NCBI GenBank assembly: GCA_020632635.1 | Contig: JACKFE010000004.1 | Location: 248,001-312,000 of the forward strand | Length of the DNA stretch: 64,000 nucleotides | Direction of reading: 5' to 3' | DNA from: Nitrospiraceae bacterium | GTDB taxonomy: Bacteria; Nitrospirota; Nitrospiria; Nitrospirales; UBA8639 | Notes under the pieces: model-generated | Seen by the model: the letters and a program-made list of their open reading frames with translations, nothing else | What the model was told of the DNA's origin: nothing | Databases searched by the model: none | Made by a program: the position numbers and the translations under genes | In this document: piece after piece, positions 43,917-52,830 of the stretch | Numbering within the stretch: position 1 is the stretch's first letter | How the letters are laid out: each line of letters opens with the position of its first letter

Positions 43917-43948
43917 TAGGAGGTCACGCAAATTTCCGTGATCTCCTA
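43917..43948 (+). terminator. Hairpin after the M23 peptidase gene
   Basis: A 12-bp stem (TAGGAGGTCACG with CGTGATCTCCTA, one G-U pair) and an 8-nt loop lie 31 nt after the stop codon. Only a weak T-rich stretch follows (CAGTATGCCTTTACC), so efficiency is doubtful. Confidence 0.5.
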
Positions 43949-44323
43949 TGTCAGTATGCCTTTACCTCTGTTCAATCGTTTTCTCCAATTTCCTGACCTT
44001 CCATATTTTGTTTAGGACAAAAGGCCTAAGCATCTCTTAATTGATCTGGGTCTTCTTTTAGCTGGCTTGGGCCTTCTTTTTGGTTGAATTGGCTGAACCT
44101 ATCACCTAAGTTAGATTTAACATGTATTACTTCAAAGATAAGTCTCAATGAAAAGTGTGGGAATCCCTTATGTGGGTTTCTGTGAAATTGACAAAAAAAT
44201 AAATGGTTTGTTAGGTTTTGGTAAAAAGGTGGACTATTGTCTGAAGTTTGTTAATCGTTTGGGAAATTGTAACGTGGGGTTATTTTTTACGCCCTATTTT
44301 TAATTTAAGGAGGAGACCAGATT
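43949..44323 (+). promoter_or_regulatory. Long leader and promoter region of the OFOR operon
   Basis: About 370 nt of AT-rich, T-rich DNA precede the first OFOR gene. It ends with AAGGAGGAGACCAG before the ATG, a very strong ribosome site in keeping with high expression. I could not pick out a certain promoter or a known riboswitch. Two T-rich near-repeats, GGGTCTTCTTTTAGC and GGGCCTTCTTTTTGG, occur near 44045-44085. Confidence 0.45.
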
Positions 44324-45214
44324 ATGAGTCTCGATTATGTCAAATTTACGCCAGGCTTTGGAAAGTTCATGCCTAAAGAATATCGCGACATGGTGGAGCA
44401 TGGACCATTTGGGAAAAAAACTTCCGTATCTCAGGTTGGAACATTCAAGGAGATTTTGGAAGAACATCCTATGTGTGCTGGATGCGCCATGACACTGTTT
44501 ATTCGATTGGCCATTATTTCTTTTCCTAATCCTGAAGATACCATCACGGTTGGGACGGCTGGGTGTGGACGATTGGCCATCTCCCAAGCCGCAATTCCAT
44601 TTGTTTATGGAAATTACGGTGACCAAAATGGGGTGGCAAGTGGATTGTCTCGAGGGCTTCGGCTCCGGTTTGGGGATCGGCCCAAGGATGTGGTGGTGAT
44701 GGCGGGAGATGGAGGGACGGCGGATATTGGATTTGCTCAAACTCTTCATTCCTGGTTCCGAAAAGAAAAATTTACGACCATCATGTTGGATAACGAAGTC
44801 TATGGGAATACGGGCGGACAAGAGAGCGGGATGACCAATAAAAACCAAGTCCTAAAAATGGCGCCACTTGGGAAAAAGTTCGAGAAAATGGATATGTTAG
44901 GAATGGCTAAAGTTGCAGGGTGCGCTTATGTTGCGACGGTCGTTCCCAATAACCCACGTCGAGTAGAGAGTGTGATTAAAAAGGCGGTGTTAATTGCACG
45001 GGAAATCGGTCCCACCTATATACAGGCCTATACATCGTGCAATATAGAATATGCAATTCCTACTGATAAAGTCATGGAAGATGCCAAAGAAGTCGAAAAC
45101 GATCGCTATAAATTTTCTGAATATATTACAGATGAAGCTAAGCAATATTTGGGTGAGCTGTATGGCTATAAGGAATATTTACCAAAGCCAGCTGCAGCAG
45201 TCGCTAAAAGCTAG
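44324..45214 (+). CDS. 2-oxoacid:ferredoxin oxidoreductase, beta (TPP-binding) subunit
   Basis: A 296-residue thiamine-pyrophosphate-binding subunit of a pyruvate- or 2-oxoglutarate:ferredoxin oxidoreductase (PorB/ForB type), which carboxylates acetyl-CoA or succinyl-CoA in the rTCA cycle. The TPP motif spans GDGGTADIGFAQT to DNEVYGNTGGQ. Cysteines for a [4Fe-4S] cluster include those in CAGCAMT and GTAGCGRL. It is the first gene of a five-gene operon (beta, gamma, delta, epsilon, alpha) with a very strong ribosome site. Substrate choice between pyruvate and 2-oxoglutarate cannot be settled from sequence. Confidence 0.92.
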   Translation: MSLDYVKFTPGFGKFMPKEYRDMVEHGPFGKKTSVSQVGTFKEILEEHPMCAGCAMTLFIRLAIISFPNPEDTITVGTAGCGRLAISQAAIPFVYGNYGDQNGVASGLSRGLRLRFGDRPKDVVVMAGDGGTADIGFAQTLHSWFRKEKFTTIMLDNEVYGNTGGQESGMTNKNQVLKMAPLGKKFEKMDMLGMAKVAGCAYVATVVPNNPRRVESVIKKAVLIAREIGPTYIQAYTSCNIEYAIPTDKVMEDAKEVENDRYKFSEYITDEAKQYLGELYGYKEYLPKPAAAVAKS

Positions 45215-45280
45215 TAACGCATCGAAATAATAACTTTGCAATTGTGTCGAGAGATCAGCGCGGGATGAGGGAGGTTCTTT

Positions 45281-45997
45281 ATGGCTATTCGGTATAACAT
45301 TCGCATGGCAGGAGTTGGTGGCCAAGGCGTTGTGACAGGTTCTCATATTTTCAGCACTGCGGTTATTAATGCCGGAGGTGAAAGTACGATTGTTCCCTTC
45401 TATGGTTCTGAAAAGCGTATGGCTCCTGTTGAAAGTTATGTTCGAGTTTCAAATGAACCCATTTACGAAATCGGGGAAATCACCTTTCCTCATATTATTA
45501 TGATTTATCATCCGCAGGTCATTACTCACGGAAAGAGCTATACAAATCCATTTTATTTTGGGCTGAAGCAAAATGGGGTTGCTCTTATCAATAATAATGG
45601 ACCGATGAAATTTGATTCGGATCAGGAAGCTGAGTTGAAAGCTCTGAATGCCAAGTTGTACTTTCTCCCAGCGACCCAATTATCTCTGGATGTAGCAGGG
45701 ATGGATCTGGCCACTAATATGGCCATGGTCGGTGCGATTGGCGCCATTACCGGTCTGACCAACCTGGAGGCATTAGGCACTGCTGTCAAGGATCGGTTCC
45801 TGGGTAAGGGGTTTGTGGTGTCTGGAGGAACGGCAGCTCTGGATAGCGTTGTTGAACGAAAGTTTAAGAAAAAGCAAGAATTAATTGATAAAAATCTAGC
45901 AGTGGTGAAAGCGGCATGGGATTATGCCGTTGAAAACGGGTGGACGGCTGGAGCGTCCTCAATGGCCGACCAAACTAAAGCTAAGGCCATGGCCTGA
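45281..45997 (+). CDS. 2-oxoacid:ferredoxin oxidoreductase, gamma subunit
   Basis: A 238-residue gamma subunit (PorG/ForG type) that helps bind CoA. The hallmark start NIRMAGVGGQGVVTGSHI and the later NMAMVGAIGAITGL are typical. The VPFYGSEKRMAPVESYVRVS stretch corresponds to the conserved region with the usual PSYGPExRGG-like motif altered. GAGGGAGG precedes the ATG. Second gene of the operon, 66 nt after the beta subunit. Confidence 0.92.
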   Translation: MAIRYNIRMAGVGGQGVVTGSHIFSTAVINAGGESTIVPFYGSEKRMAPVESYVRVSNEPIYEIGEITFPHIIMIYHPQVITHGKSYTNPFYFGLKQNGVALINNNGPMKFDSDQEAELKALNAKLYFLPATQLSLDVAGMDLATNMAMVGAIGAITGLTNLEALGTAVKDRFLGKGFVVSGGTAALDSVVERKFKKKQELIDKNLAVVKAAWDYAVENGWTAGASSMADQTKAKAMA

Positions 45998-46023
45998 AAA
46001 AGAGATTATGAAAGGGGAGCACG

Positions 46024-46347
46024 ATGTATCTTGTTGCAAATATTGATCAAAGTATTTGTGCTGCTACGAGCTGTAAGCTTTGTACGCAATATTGTCCTGA
46101 GGCTAATACTATTCAATATGACAATGAAGCAGGTAAAGATAAGGGGTTCAAATATGGTGCCGCCTATGTTGCCGTGGACCGGTGTAAGGGATGCGCTCAA
46201 TGCGTATGGGTTTGTGACAATATGGCCAAGCACCATGCCATCAAAATGGAAATGATTGATCAAATCGGGGATGCGGCTCTCACTGAAAATATTACTTATC
46301 ATGATAAGAATACCAAAGCTGTTTTGGCCAGCCCCTTGAAGGGCTAG
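46024..46347 (+). CDS. 2-oxoacid:ferredoxin oxidoreductase, delta (ferredoxin-like) subunit
   Basis: A 107-residue 2x[4Fe-4S] ferredoxin-like subunit that passes electrons from ferredoxin to the TPP centre. The first cluster set is in CAATSCKLCTQYCPEA, with wider spacing before the second Cys than the normal CxxC. The second is CKGCAQCVWVCDN, a standard CxxCxxCxxxC. GGGGAGCACG precedes the ATG. Third gene of the operon, 26 nt after the gamma gene. Confidence 0.92.
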   Translation: MYLVANIDQSICAATSCKLCTQYCPEANTIQYDNEAGKDKGFKYGAAYVAVDRCKGCAQCVWVCDNMAKHHAIKMEMIDQIGDAALTENITYHDKNTKAVLASPLKG

Positions 46348-46397
46348 AAACTCATTTAGTCATTCTCTTTTGTAATTATTTCTAATCGGAGTTCACC

Positions 46398-47159
46398 GTG
46401 GAATTAACCAAAGAATTAGATGAAGCAATTGTGGCCCCTGGGCCAGCCGGATTCCATCCCCCATCGGCAGCTGAGTTAGGGGTGTTACCTCCTAATCCAG
46501 GGTACGGGTTGAAGTTTGGGCATATTGTGGAAGAAGAGCGAGCCTTGGAGGCAATGGCCCGCGCTATGTTTACGCGGAAAAATGCCACGATCTTTCCTGG
46601 TCCCTTAGTTCTATGGGCTTGGAACGATCATGCAGCCGATAAAGCCAAAGCTGTTTTGGAATTAGCTGCCCAAATTCCGGATGTATTGATTATTCCCATG
46701 CCGGATTATCGTCCGAAATATCCAAAAGTGGAGCCTGAAGAAGTTATCAATCCTAATCACCCGAATCTTACTATCTGGGGAAATAAAATTGAGGCGTGTA
46801 TTTTCATCGGAGTGCATTGCCACTATGCTAATCTCACTCTCAAGATGATTCGTGCGGGAACAAATTGCTGGACATCTGCAATTTGTGCCGAGCAAGGCCA
46901 TGAAGACGCTATGTTTACGGTTCGGGATTCCGATGCGGCTAAGATCAGACGGGCGGCGGCCGTTTTTAAACGAGTTCGTGAAGAGATGGGAATTAAGTTG
47001 CCCCAAAATGGTGAGAATGTCCGTTTTACCGGGCTTCAATCAAAGGTTCACGGAAACAAAACCCATACTAATCCGTTAGATTTCAGTATTGTTAGTCCGG
47101 TCGATGGTGATGCCGCCAGTTATGGACATAAAGCGGAACACATGCAAAGAGAGGCCTGA
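46398..47159 (+). CDS. 2-oxoacid:ferredoxin oxidoreductase, fifth (epsilon) subunit
   Basis: A 253-residue subunit of the kind found only in the five-subunit enzymes of Hydrogenobacter and Nitrospira (ForE/PorE). No catalytic motif is known for it. It contains a globular domain with conserved aromatics (GPLVLWAWNDHA, IFIGVHCHYANLTLKMIRAG) that may stabilise the complex or protect it from oxygen, as suggested for the Hydrogenobacter enzyme. Start is GTG at 46398. Its presence supports assignment of the operon to the aerotolerant rTCA type. Confidence 0.88.
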   Translation: MELTKELDEAIVAPGPAGFHPPSAAELGVLPPNPGYGLKFGHIVEEERALEAMARAMFTRKNATIFPGPLVLWAWNDHAADKAKAVLELAAQIPDVLIIPMPDYRPKYPKVEPEEVINPNHPNLTIWGNKIEACIFIGVHCHYANLTLKMIRAGTNCWTSAICAEQGHEDAMFTVRDSDAAKIRRAAAVFKRVREEMGIKLPQNGENVRFTGLQSKVHGNKTHTNPLDFSIVSPVDGDAASYGHKAEHMQREA

Positions 47160-47202
47160 AAAATTTTGAAAATTCCATTTAACGAAATAGGGAGATTGAA
47201 CC

Positions 47203-48549
47203 ATGAGTGAAGCCGTGGAAGCAGAGGTAAAGACTAATCCTCAAGGTGATCCAGTTTCCAGTGCTCCCGTCGCACCACCGGCTGCCAGCGGACGGAAGGA
47301 TCCGCACGGGGATGCCAAAAAGCAACGTGAAGTGACAGCGGATCATATGTTTTTTGAAGCGCCTCGTGAGAGAGAGTTTATTACAGGCAGTGAGGCCGCT
47401 AAAGAGGCCGTGAGACGGTCTAACGTTGATGTGGCCATTGCCTATCCCATTACGCCCCAAAGTGAAACGATGCAGTTAATTGGGGTGTTATATGGGGAAG
47501 GGTATGTGAAGGAATATTATCGGGGCGAGGAAGAGTATGGCGTCATGTCAGCAATTGCCGGAGCATCTAGAGCAGGAGTTCGGTGTTTTACGGCTACTGC
47601 TGGCCCCGGTACTTTGAGAGGAATTGAGCCCATTGCTTCTTGGCCTGGTCACCGTTTGCCAGCAGTAGCCATGTTCACGTGCCGGGTGGTAAATGCTCCA
47701 TTGGCTATTCAGCCTGACAACATCGAGATTGCCTATCTTCTCAATTGTGGAATGATCGTTTTTCATGCCGAGAACCAACAGGATTTGTTTGACTATATTA
47801 TGAAGGGATTCATTATCAGCGAAAAAAATGATGTGACCCTTCCCGTGGGAGTTGCGTGCGATGGATTTTTTGTGACGCATGCCCGTGGATATTGTTCCAT
47901 GCAAGATCGAAGCATGAAATTGCCAGCTCGTGATCCTTATCGCGGCGCGGTTCCGGTCCTGGATGCAGAAAATCCTCCTGCACGGTTATCGAGGGATGCC
48001 CCAGTCCAGAAGTCTAACTTTATGGCCTACAACATTCATGGTGTATGGCAGCAGGAAGTATGGGCAGCAGTCGAACGGTCAAGAAAGTATATTGACTACT
48101 ATATGGAGGGTCTGGTTGAAGCTCAAAACGTGGAAGGGGCTGATGTGTTAATTATCGCCTCGGGAAGTGCGGCCGCTCAGTCGCGAGAAGCCGTTCGGTT
48201 ATGTACAGAAAAGGGTATTCAGGCAGGATTTATTAAAATCCGGTCTCTGCGTCCTTTCCCCACAAATGAGTTGCGGCAATTGTGTGCCAAAGCCAAGTTG
48301 ATTGTCATTCCAGAGTTTAATTACGTCGGGTGGTTAGCGAAGGATGTGGCAACGGCCATTTATGGGTTTTCCAAAGCCAAAGTGGTGGCAGGTCCCCATG
48401 TGTATGGGGGAATGTCTATGCCGGTTGAAATGATTGTGGATGAAGTGGAGTGTGGGCTAACTGGGAAGAAATCTCACACCGTTCCAGAGTCACACATAAT
48501 GGGAACCGTTGATCCTGCTGCAATGGCTCAATTTATGAAAAGCATCTAA
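47203..48549 (+). CDS. 2-oxoacid:ferredoxin oxidoreductase, alpha subunit
   Basis: A 448-residue alpha subunit (PorA/ForA type). After an about 60-residue Ala/Pro-rich N-terminus, the pyrimidine-binding domain begins with AYPITPQSETMQLIGVLYGEG, then TATAGPGTLRGIEPIASWPG, which are diagnostic. The C-terminal domain includes VLIIASGSAAAQSREAV and IKIRSLRPFPTNELRQL. It is the last gene of the operon and is followed by a strong terminator. The N-terminal tail is longer than in many relatives. Confidence 0.92.
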   Translation: MSEAVEAEVKTNPQGDPVSSAPVAPPAASGRKDPHGDAKKQREVTADHMFFEAPREREFITGSEAAKEAVRRSNVDVAIAYPITPQSETMQLIGVLYGEGYVKEYYRGEEEYGVMSAIAGASRAGVRCFTATAGPGTLRGIEPIASWPGHRLPAVAMFTCRVVNAPLAIQPDNIEIAYLLNCGMIVFHAENQQDLFDYIMKGFIISEKNDVTLPVGVACDGFFVTHARGYCSMQDRSMKLPARDPYRGAVPVLDAENPPARLSRDAPVQKSNFMAYNIHGVWQQEVWAAVERSRKYIDYYMEGLVEAQNVEGADVLIIASGSAAAQSREAVRLCTEKGIQAGFIKIRSLRPFPTNELRQLCAKAKLIVIPEFNYVGWLAKDVATAIYGFSKAKVVAGPHVYGGMSMPVEMIVDEVECGLTGKKSHTVPESHIMGTVDPAAMAQFMKSI

Positions 48550-48583
48550 TTGAATTCCAATATGTTCTAAGCGGAAGCTTGGG

Positions 48584-48619
48584 AAGCCCGTCTCTGGTAA
48601 ACCTGGGACGGGCTTTTTT
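48584..48619 (+). terminator. Rho-independent terminator of the OFOR operon
   Basis: A 9-bp stem, AAGCCCGTC with GACGGGCTT, around a 14-nt loop, followed directly by TTTT. It lies 35 nt after the alpha-subunit stop. Confidence 0.9.
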
Positions 48620-48689
48620 GTGTTATGTCCTGAACATTCTGGTCATAATGTTGGGACCCTGGTAGGCTGAATCACATCAAATAGTTGTT

Positions 48690-49535
48690 ATGTCTCGTTT
48701 GTCGCCAGTTACCAAAATTTTGCTTACCAACGATGACGGTATCGATGCGCCTGGATTACAGGCCTTAGCCAAGGCCATGACCCCGCTTGGCGAAATATGG
48801 GTGGTGGCTCCAGAAAAACCTCAAAATGCCGTGGGTCGGTGTATGACGTTGCATAAACCTCTTCGGCTGTGGCAGGAAAAAAAACGTTGGTATGGTGTCA
48901 ATGGAACTCCTGCGGACTGTGTGACGCTTACTCTTGCCTATCTTTTGAATGATTCCCCGCCCAATCTTGTCGTGTCTGGGATCAATAATGGATTAAATTT
49001 AGGGGATGACGTCACCAATTCAGGAACAGTCTCCGGTGCCTTGGAAGGTATGTTGTATGGTATTCCGGCGATGGCCATATCCTTGGATACCGTAGGAACG
49101 AGCCGGTATGCCGTGGCAGGGGAAGTGGCGGTCAACATTGCCAAGCAAATTCTCCGGGATGGTCTGCCGCCTCACACGATTTTAAATGTCAATGTGCCAG
49201 CATGCGAAAAATCCCAATTGGCAGGGGTGCAAATCACCACATTAAGTCAACGCCGTTATCACAACCCGGTTATAGAAAAAGTGGATCCTCGGGGGAATCG
49301 GTATTTTTGGATCGCCGGCGAGAGGATTTCATGGTCAAGGCGCTCTCCCTCGGATCATGAGGCCATATCCCAAAATTTGGTGTCGATTACGCCGGTCCAT
49401 TTGGATTTAACTGATTATTCAGCATTGCCAAAACTTAAAGGTTGGGAACAAGAATTCTCTCAGAGAACGTTATCTAATGAGAAAGGCGCCATTAGAAAAA
49501 AATCGCAGGGAAAGGGTATTCCTAAGCGACGATAA
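48690..49535 (+). CDS. surE: 5'/3'-nucleotidase SurE
   Basis: Metal-dependent nucleotidase of 281 residues that dephosphorylates nucleoside monophosphates and short polyphosphates during stress. TNDDGIDAPGL carries the metal-binding aspartates, NGTPADCV the conserved Asn/Asp, and SGINNGLNLGDDVTNSGTV is diagnostic. A basic C-terminal tail of about 25 residues exceeds the usual length. Often near pcm and nlpD, and here an M23 peptidase gene lies 4.8 kb upstream, past the OFOR operon. Confidence 0.94.
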   Translation: MSRLSPVTKILLTNDDGIDAPGLQALAKAMTPLGEIWVVAPEKPQNAVGRCMTLHKPLRLWQEKKRWYGVNGTPADCVTLTLAYLLNDSPPNLVVSGINNGLNLGDDVTNSGTVSGALEGMLYGIPAMAISLDTVGTSRYAVAGEVAVNIAKQILRDGLPPHTILNVNVPACEKSQLAGVQITTLSQRRYHNPVIEKVDPRGNRYFWIAGERISWSRRSPSDHEAISQNLVSITPVHLDLTDYSALPKLKGWEQEFSQRTLSNEKGAIRKKSQGKGIPKRR

Positions 49536-49564
49536 ATATTCCTTGGTATCTCTTCTGATAAGCC

Positions 49565-50179
49565 ATGCTGGAATGGGGAAAGCAACTCTATGACTGGATG
49601 CTCTCGTGGGCTGATTCACCCTATGGTGGATTTGCCCTATTCGGGTTAGCATTTGCGGAGTCGTCCTTCTTTCCTCTTCCCCCGGATGTGCTCTTGATTG
49701 CTCTAACACTTGGGGATCCAAGCCAGGGGATGTGGTTTGCTGCAATAGCCACGGCTGGATCAGTGCTCGGGGGGATGTTCGGATACGGAATCGGCTGGTC
49801 TGGAGGGCGACCGATCCTCAAAAAACTGATGGGGGAGGCTCGGATGAATCTGATCCATCACTATTTCCAACGGTATGAAGCCTGGGCCATTCTCATTGCT
49901 GGGTTCACTCCGATCCCGTATAAGGTCTTTACAATCGGTGCAGGAGCTTTTTTTGTCAACTTTCGCACATTTTGTCTGGCCTCTCTGGTGAGTCGGGGCG
50001 GTCGATTCTTTTTAGTGGCCGGGGCGATTCAGCTGATCGGTCCTTGGGTAAAGGAATTGATTGAAAAATATTTCAATATATTTTCCATTGTGTTTATGAT
50101 TTTGTTAGTAGCAGGATTTTGGATTGTCAAATATCAAGGCCGCAAATTTATCCAGACGACTCCTACGGAAAAAAGGTAG
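49565..50179 (+). CDS. YqaA/DedA-like membrane protein (VTT domain)
   Basis: A 204-residue inner-membrane protein with about five hydrophobic segments. GLAFAESSFFPLPPDVLLIAL is the DedA/SNARE-associated re-entrant signature, with the membrane-embedded acidic residue and prolines. GFTPIPYKVFTIGAGAFFV is the second re-entrant half typical of YqaA. Relatives act in lipid scrambling or transport. It overlaps nothing and sits 2 nt before cysS, so the genes are likely cotranscribed. Confidence 0.88.
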   Translation: MLEWGKQLYDWMLSWADSPYGGFALFGLAFAESSFFPLPPDVLLIALTLGDPSQGMWFAAIATAGSVLGGMFGYGIGWSGGRPILKKLMGEARMNLIHHYFQRYEAWAILIAGFTPIPYKVFTIGAGAFFVNFRTFCLASLVSRGGRFFLVAGAIQLIGPWVKELIEKYFNIFSIVFMILLVAGFWIVKYQGRKFIQTTPTEKR

Positions 50180-50181
50180 CC

Positions 50182-51690
50182 ATGTCCATTGTTCTTTATA
50201 ATACCCGCACGAAGAAAAAAGAGCCGTTTGAACCATTGCGACCCGGAGAAGTGAGTATGTATGTCTGTGGGGTGACTGTTTATGACGATTGTCATTTAGG
50301 TCATGCCCGTAGCGCCTTGACCTTTGATGTTATCAGACGCTATTTCGAATTCTCTGGCTACCGGGTGCAGTACGTCAGAAATTTTACAGACATTGACGAT
50401 AAAATTCTCAATCGGGCACAAAAAGAAGGCGTGCCCTGGCAGGAAATCAGCAAGCGATATATCCAGGCCTTTTACCGGGATATGGGGGCATTGGGCATCA
50501 CAAAGCCCCATGCGGAACCACGTGCCACTGAGCATATTGCCGATATTTTGAGGATGGTCCAGGGATTGGTGAACAAGGGCCTAGCCTATGCCATAGATGG
50601 GGATGTTTATTTTTCCGTTGGAAAATTTCCCACCTATGGCCAATTGTCCGGAAAAAATCTTGAGGAATTGCAGGCGGGAGCTCGCATTGAAATTGATCCC
50701 CGGAAACAGGATCCTATGGATTTCGCGTTGTGGAAAGCCTCCAAGCCGGGAGAACCGGGTTGGGAGAGTCCGTGGGGAACGGGCCGTCCTGGTTGGCATA
50801 TTGAATGTTCCGCCATGTCGGTGGCGAAATTGGGGCCAACCTTTGATATTCACGGCGGGGGAAAAGATTTAATTTTTCCGCACCACGAAAATGAAATTGC
50901 CCAATCATGCGGCTACACCGGAAAAGATTTTGCACGGGTTTGGGTCCACAACGGTTTTGTAACCGTGGACAAAGAAAAAATGTCCAAGTCTCTTGGAAAT
51001 TTTTTTACAATTCGAGAAATATTGGATAAATCTCCGGTTTCAGCCTCAGCATTCATTACAGGCGAATGTCTTCGCTATTATCTGCTCTCCACGCATTACC
51101 GAAGTGATCTAAATTGGTCAGAGCAATCCCTCCCAGAAGCCAAAGCGGCCTTGGATAATTTATATGGACTGATTCAGCGTTTGGAAGAATCAGGATCTCA
51201 AGAACCAATGGCCAGTGACGAGGAGTTGGAGCGTGCCCTCAAACACTTTGCCCATAAGTTTATGGAGAGCATGGATGATGATTGTAATACACCAAAAGCC
51301 TTGGCAGCTTTTCAGGAATTTCGTGGAGAGGTCAATAAATTGTTAGTCAAAGGGTTATCCGGATATGCCAAAAAGACGGCGATAGGCAACTTGAAAAAGT
51401 TCGGTGAGCCTCTTGGCCTTTTACAAATCCCGTCCAAGGAATGGCCGTTTATAGCGCCTTCGAAAGAAAAAAGTATGCTGTTGGAAGGGAAAGCTGGGGA
51501 ACACACTCCTCTGATTGGGTCACGTATTGTTTCGAAAAGCTCCGAATGGATAGAACAGCAAATTCAGCTCCGAAAAGAGGCGCGCGAGAAAAAAGATTTT
51601 ATCACTGCTGATAATATTCGAAAAGAATTAGCTGAAAACGACATTATTTTGGAAGACCGACCCGATGGCACCACACGATGGAAGCGATGA
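50182..51690 (+). CDS. cysS: Cysteinyl-tRNA synthetase
   Basis: Class I synthetase of 502 residues that charges tRNA-Cys. The HIGH motif is CHLGHARSA, and the KMSKS loop is KMSKSLGN. Zinc ligands include Cys in YVCGVTVYD and GWHIECSAMS, and the HHENEIAQS motif is present. The ATG at 50182 with AAGG upstream is the family start; the longer frame from 50119 overlaps the previous gene. Its 3' end overlaps rlmB by 26 nt, so the two are translationally close. Confidence 0.97.
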   Translation: MSIVLYNTRTKKKEPFEPLRPGEVSMYVCGVTVYDDCHLGHARSALTFDVIRRYFEFSGYRVQYVRNFTDIDDKILNRAQKEGVPWQEISKRYIQAFYRDMGALGITKPHAEPRATEHIADILRMVQGLVNKGLAYAIDGDVYFSVGKFPTYGQLSGKNLEELQAGARIEIDPRKQDPMDFALWKASKPGEPGWESPWGTGRPGWHIECSAMSVAKLGPTFDIHGGGKDLIFPHHENEIAQSCGYTGKDFARVWVHNGFVTVDKEKMSKSLGNFFTIREILDKSPVSASAFITGECLRYYLLSTHYRSDLNWSEQSLPEAKAALDNLYGLIQRLEESGSQEPMASDEELERALKHFAHKFMESMDDDCNTPKALAAFQEFRGEVNKLLVKGLSGYAKKTAIGNLKKFGEPLGLLQIPSKEWPFIAPSKEKSMLLEGKAGEHTPLIGSRIVSKSSEWIEQQIQLRKEAREKKDFITADNIRKELAENDIILEDRPDGTTRWKR

Positions 51691-52432
51691 TCCTACAGGC
51701 CTGCTGTATGGGTTTCACACCGTTTTAGAAGCCCTGCAGTCCAGAACTCGCGCAATTCAACGTCTCTGGGTGATCCGGTCGGATGGCCGCTATTTTCCAT
51801 TGACCCGTTTAGCCAAAGAACGGGGCATTCCCTTTTCCATTGAATCACGAGAGCGATTGGATCAACTTGCCAATGATCGTCATCATCAGGGGGTTGTGGC
51901 CAACATCACTTCGAAGGAATATCTGGAAGGGGAAGAATTGCTGGATTCATTATTAGAGTCTCCCACTCCGGCCCTTCTGGTCGTCTTGGACCAAATCCAA
52001 GATCCTCATAATCTTGGAGCCGTCATTCGTTCAGTGGATGCGGCAGGCGCGCATGGCATTGTGATCCCGAAGCATCGGGCGGTTGGAATCACAGGGGGAG
52101 TAGCTAAAGCATCCGCAGGAGCCTTGGAATATGTGCAGATTGCCCGAGTGGCCAACACGGGAAAATTTATAGAAGAATGTCAAAAACAAGACATTGTAAC
52201 CGTGGCACTGGATCCCGAAGGCCATTCCTCTTACTCGGAAATTGATATGACAGGTCCGATTGCTTTGGTATTTGGGAGCGAGGGGGAAGGTATCCGGCCT
52301 ATCGTGCGGAGAAAATGCGACCAGCAGGTGCATATTCCCATGAAGGGGAGGATTAATTCGTTGAACGTCTCGGTGTCTGTGGCCGTGACCTTATTTGAAG
52401 CGGTCAGGCAGCGAATGGGAACGAAAGGGTAA
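51665..52432 (+). CDS. rlmB: 23S rRNA (guanosine-2'-O)-methyltransferase RlmB
   Basis: SpoU-family 2'-O-methyltransferase of 255 residues, modifying a conserved guanosine of 23S rRNA. The N-terminal substrate-binding domain (LLYGFHTVLEALQ) is followed by the knotted SPOUT domain with motif 1 QIQDPHNLGAVIRSVDAAG, motif 2 ALVFGSEGEGIRP and motif 3 IPMKGRINSLNVSVSVAVTLFE. The start overlaps the end of cysS in another frame. cysS-rlmB is a common pair. Confidence 0.94.
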   Translation: MAPHDGSDDPTGLLYGFHTVLEALQSRTRAIQRLWVIRSDGRYFPLTRLAKERGIPFSIESRERLDQLANDRHHQGVVANITSKEYLEGEELLDSLLESPTPALLVVLDQIQDPHNLGAVIRSVDAAGAHGIVIPKHRAVGITGGVAKASAGALEYVQIARVANTGKFIEECQKQDIVTVALDPEGHSSYSEIDMTGPIALVFGSEGEGIRPIVRRKCDQQVHIPMKGRINSLNVSVSVAVTLFEAVRQRMGTKG

Positions 52433-52442
52433 ATCCGGATTG

Positions 52443-52703
52443 TTATTTGATCTGGATCAATCCTTCCTGAATGGCCGCATTCAGGAGCTGTGCGGCATTT
52501 GAGACACGGACTTTCTTCATCATGTTGGCTCGATGAGCCTCGACCGTCTTCACACTAATTTTCAACCGTTGAGCGATCTCTTTATTTTTCAAGCCAGACC
52601 AAATCAATTGAAGGATTTCCTGCTCTCGCTGGGTCAGTGCTTCTGGCCGTTTTCGTTTGATCGGTGCCGCCTCGGGTTTTTTAGGTTTAGGTTTATTCAG
52701 CAT
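52443..52703 (-). CDS. Small LuxR-type helix-turn-helix regulator
   Basis: An 86-residue protein consisting of a basic, Pro-rich N-terminal tail (about 20 residues) and a LuxR/FixJ-type HTH domain: LTQREQEILQLIWSGLKNKEIAQRLKISVKTVEAHRANMMKKVRVSN. There is no receiver or ligand-binding domain, so it resembles GerE-like stand-alone regulators. GAGGTCGCG precedes the ATG. It is divergent from the prepilin-peptidase/pseudopilin genes, which it might control, but that is inference from position. Confidence 0.88.
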   Translation of the reverse strand: MLNKPKPKKPEAAPIKRKRPEALTQREQEILQLIWSGLKNKEIAQRLKISVKTVEAHRANMMKKVRVSNAAQLLNAAIQEGLIQIK

Positions 52704-52830
52704 CGCGACCTCGGTCTTTTTTCTACAGGCGAATTAACTAAGGGAGAATATCAGGTCATTTTTTGAAAGTAAACCGAGAAATGTACGTAAACATACTCTA
52801 GAGGAATCAACTACGGACTACATACCACAA

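Noticed and set aside
44030..44100. Short T-rich direct repeats as CRISPR or regulatory array
   Set aside because: Only two imperfect copies, unequal length, no spacer regularity.
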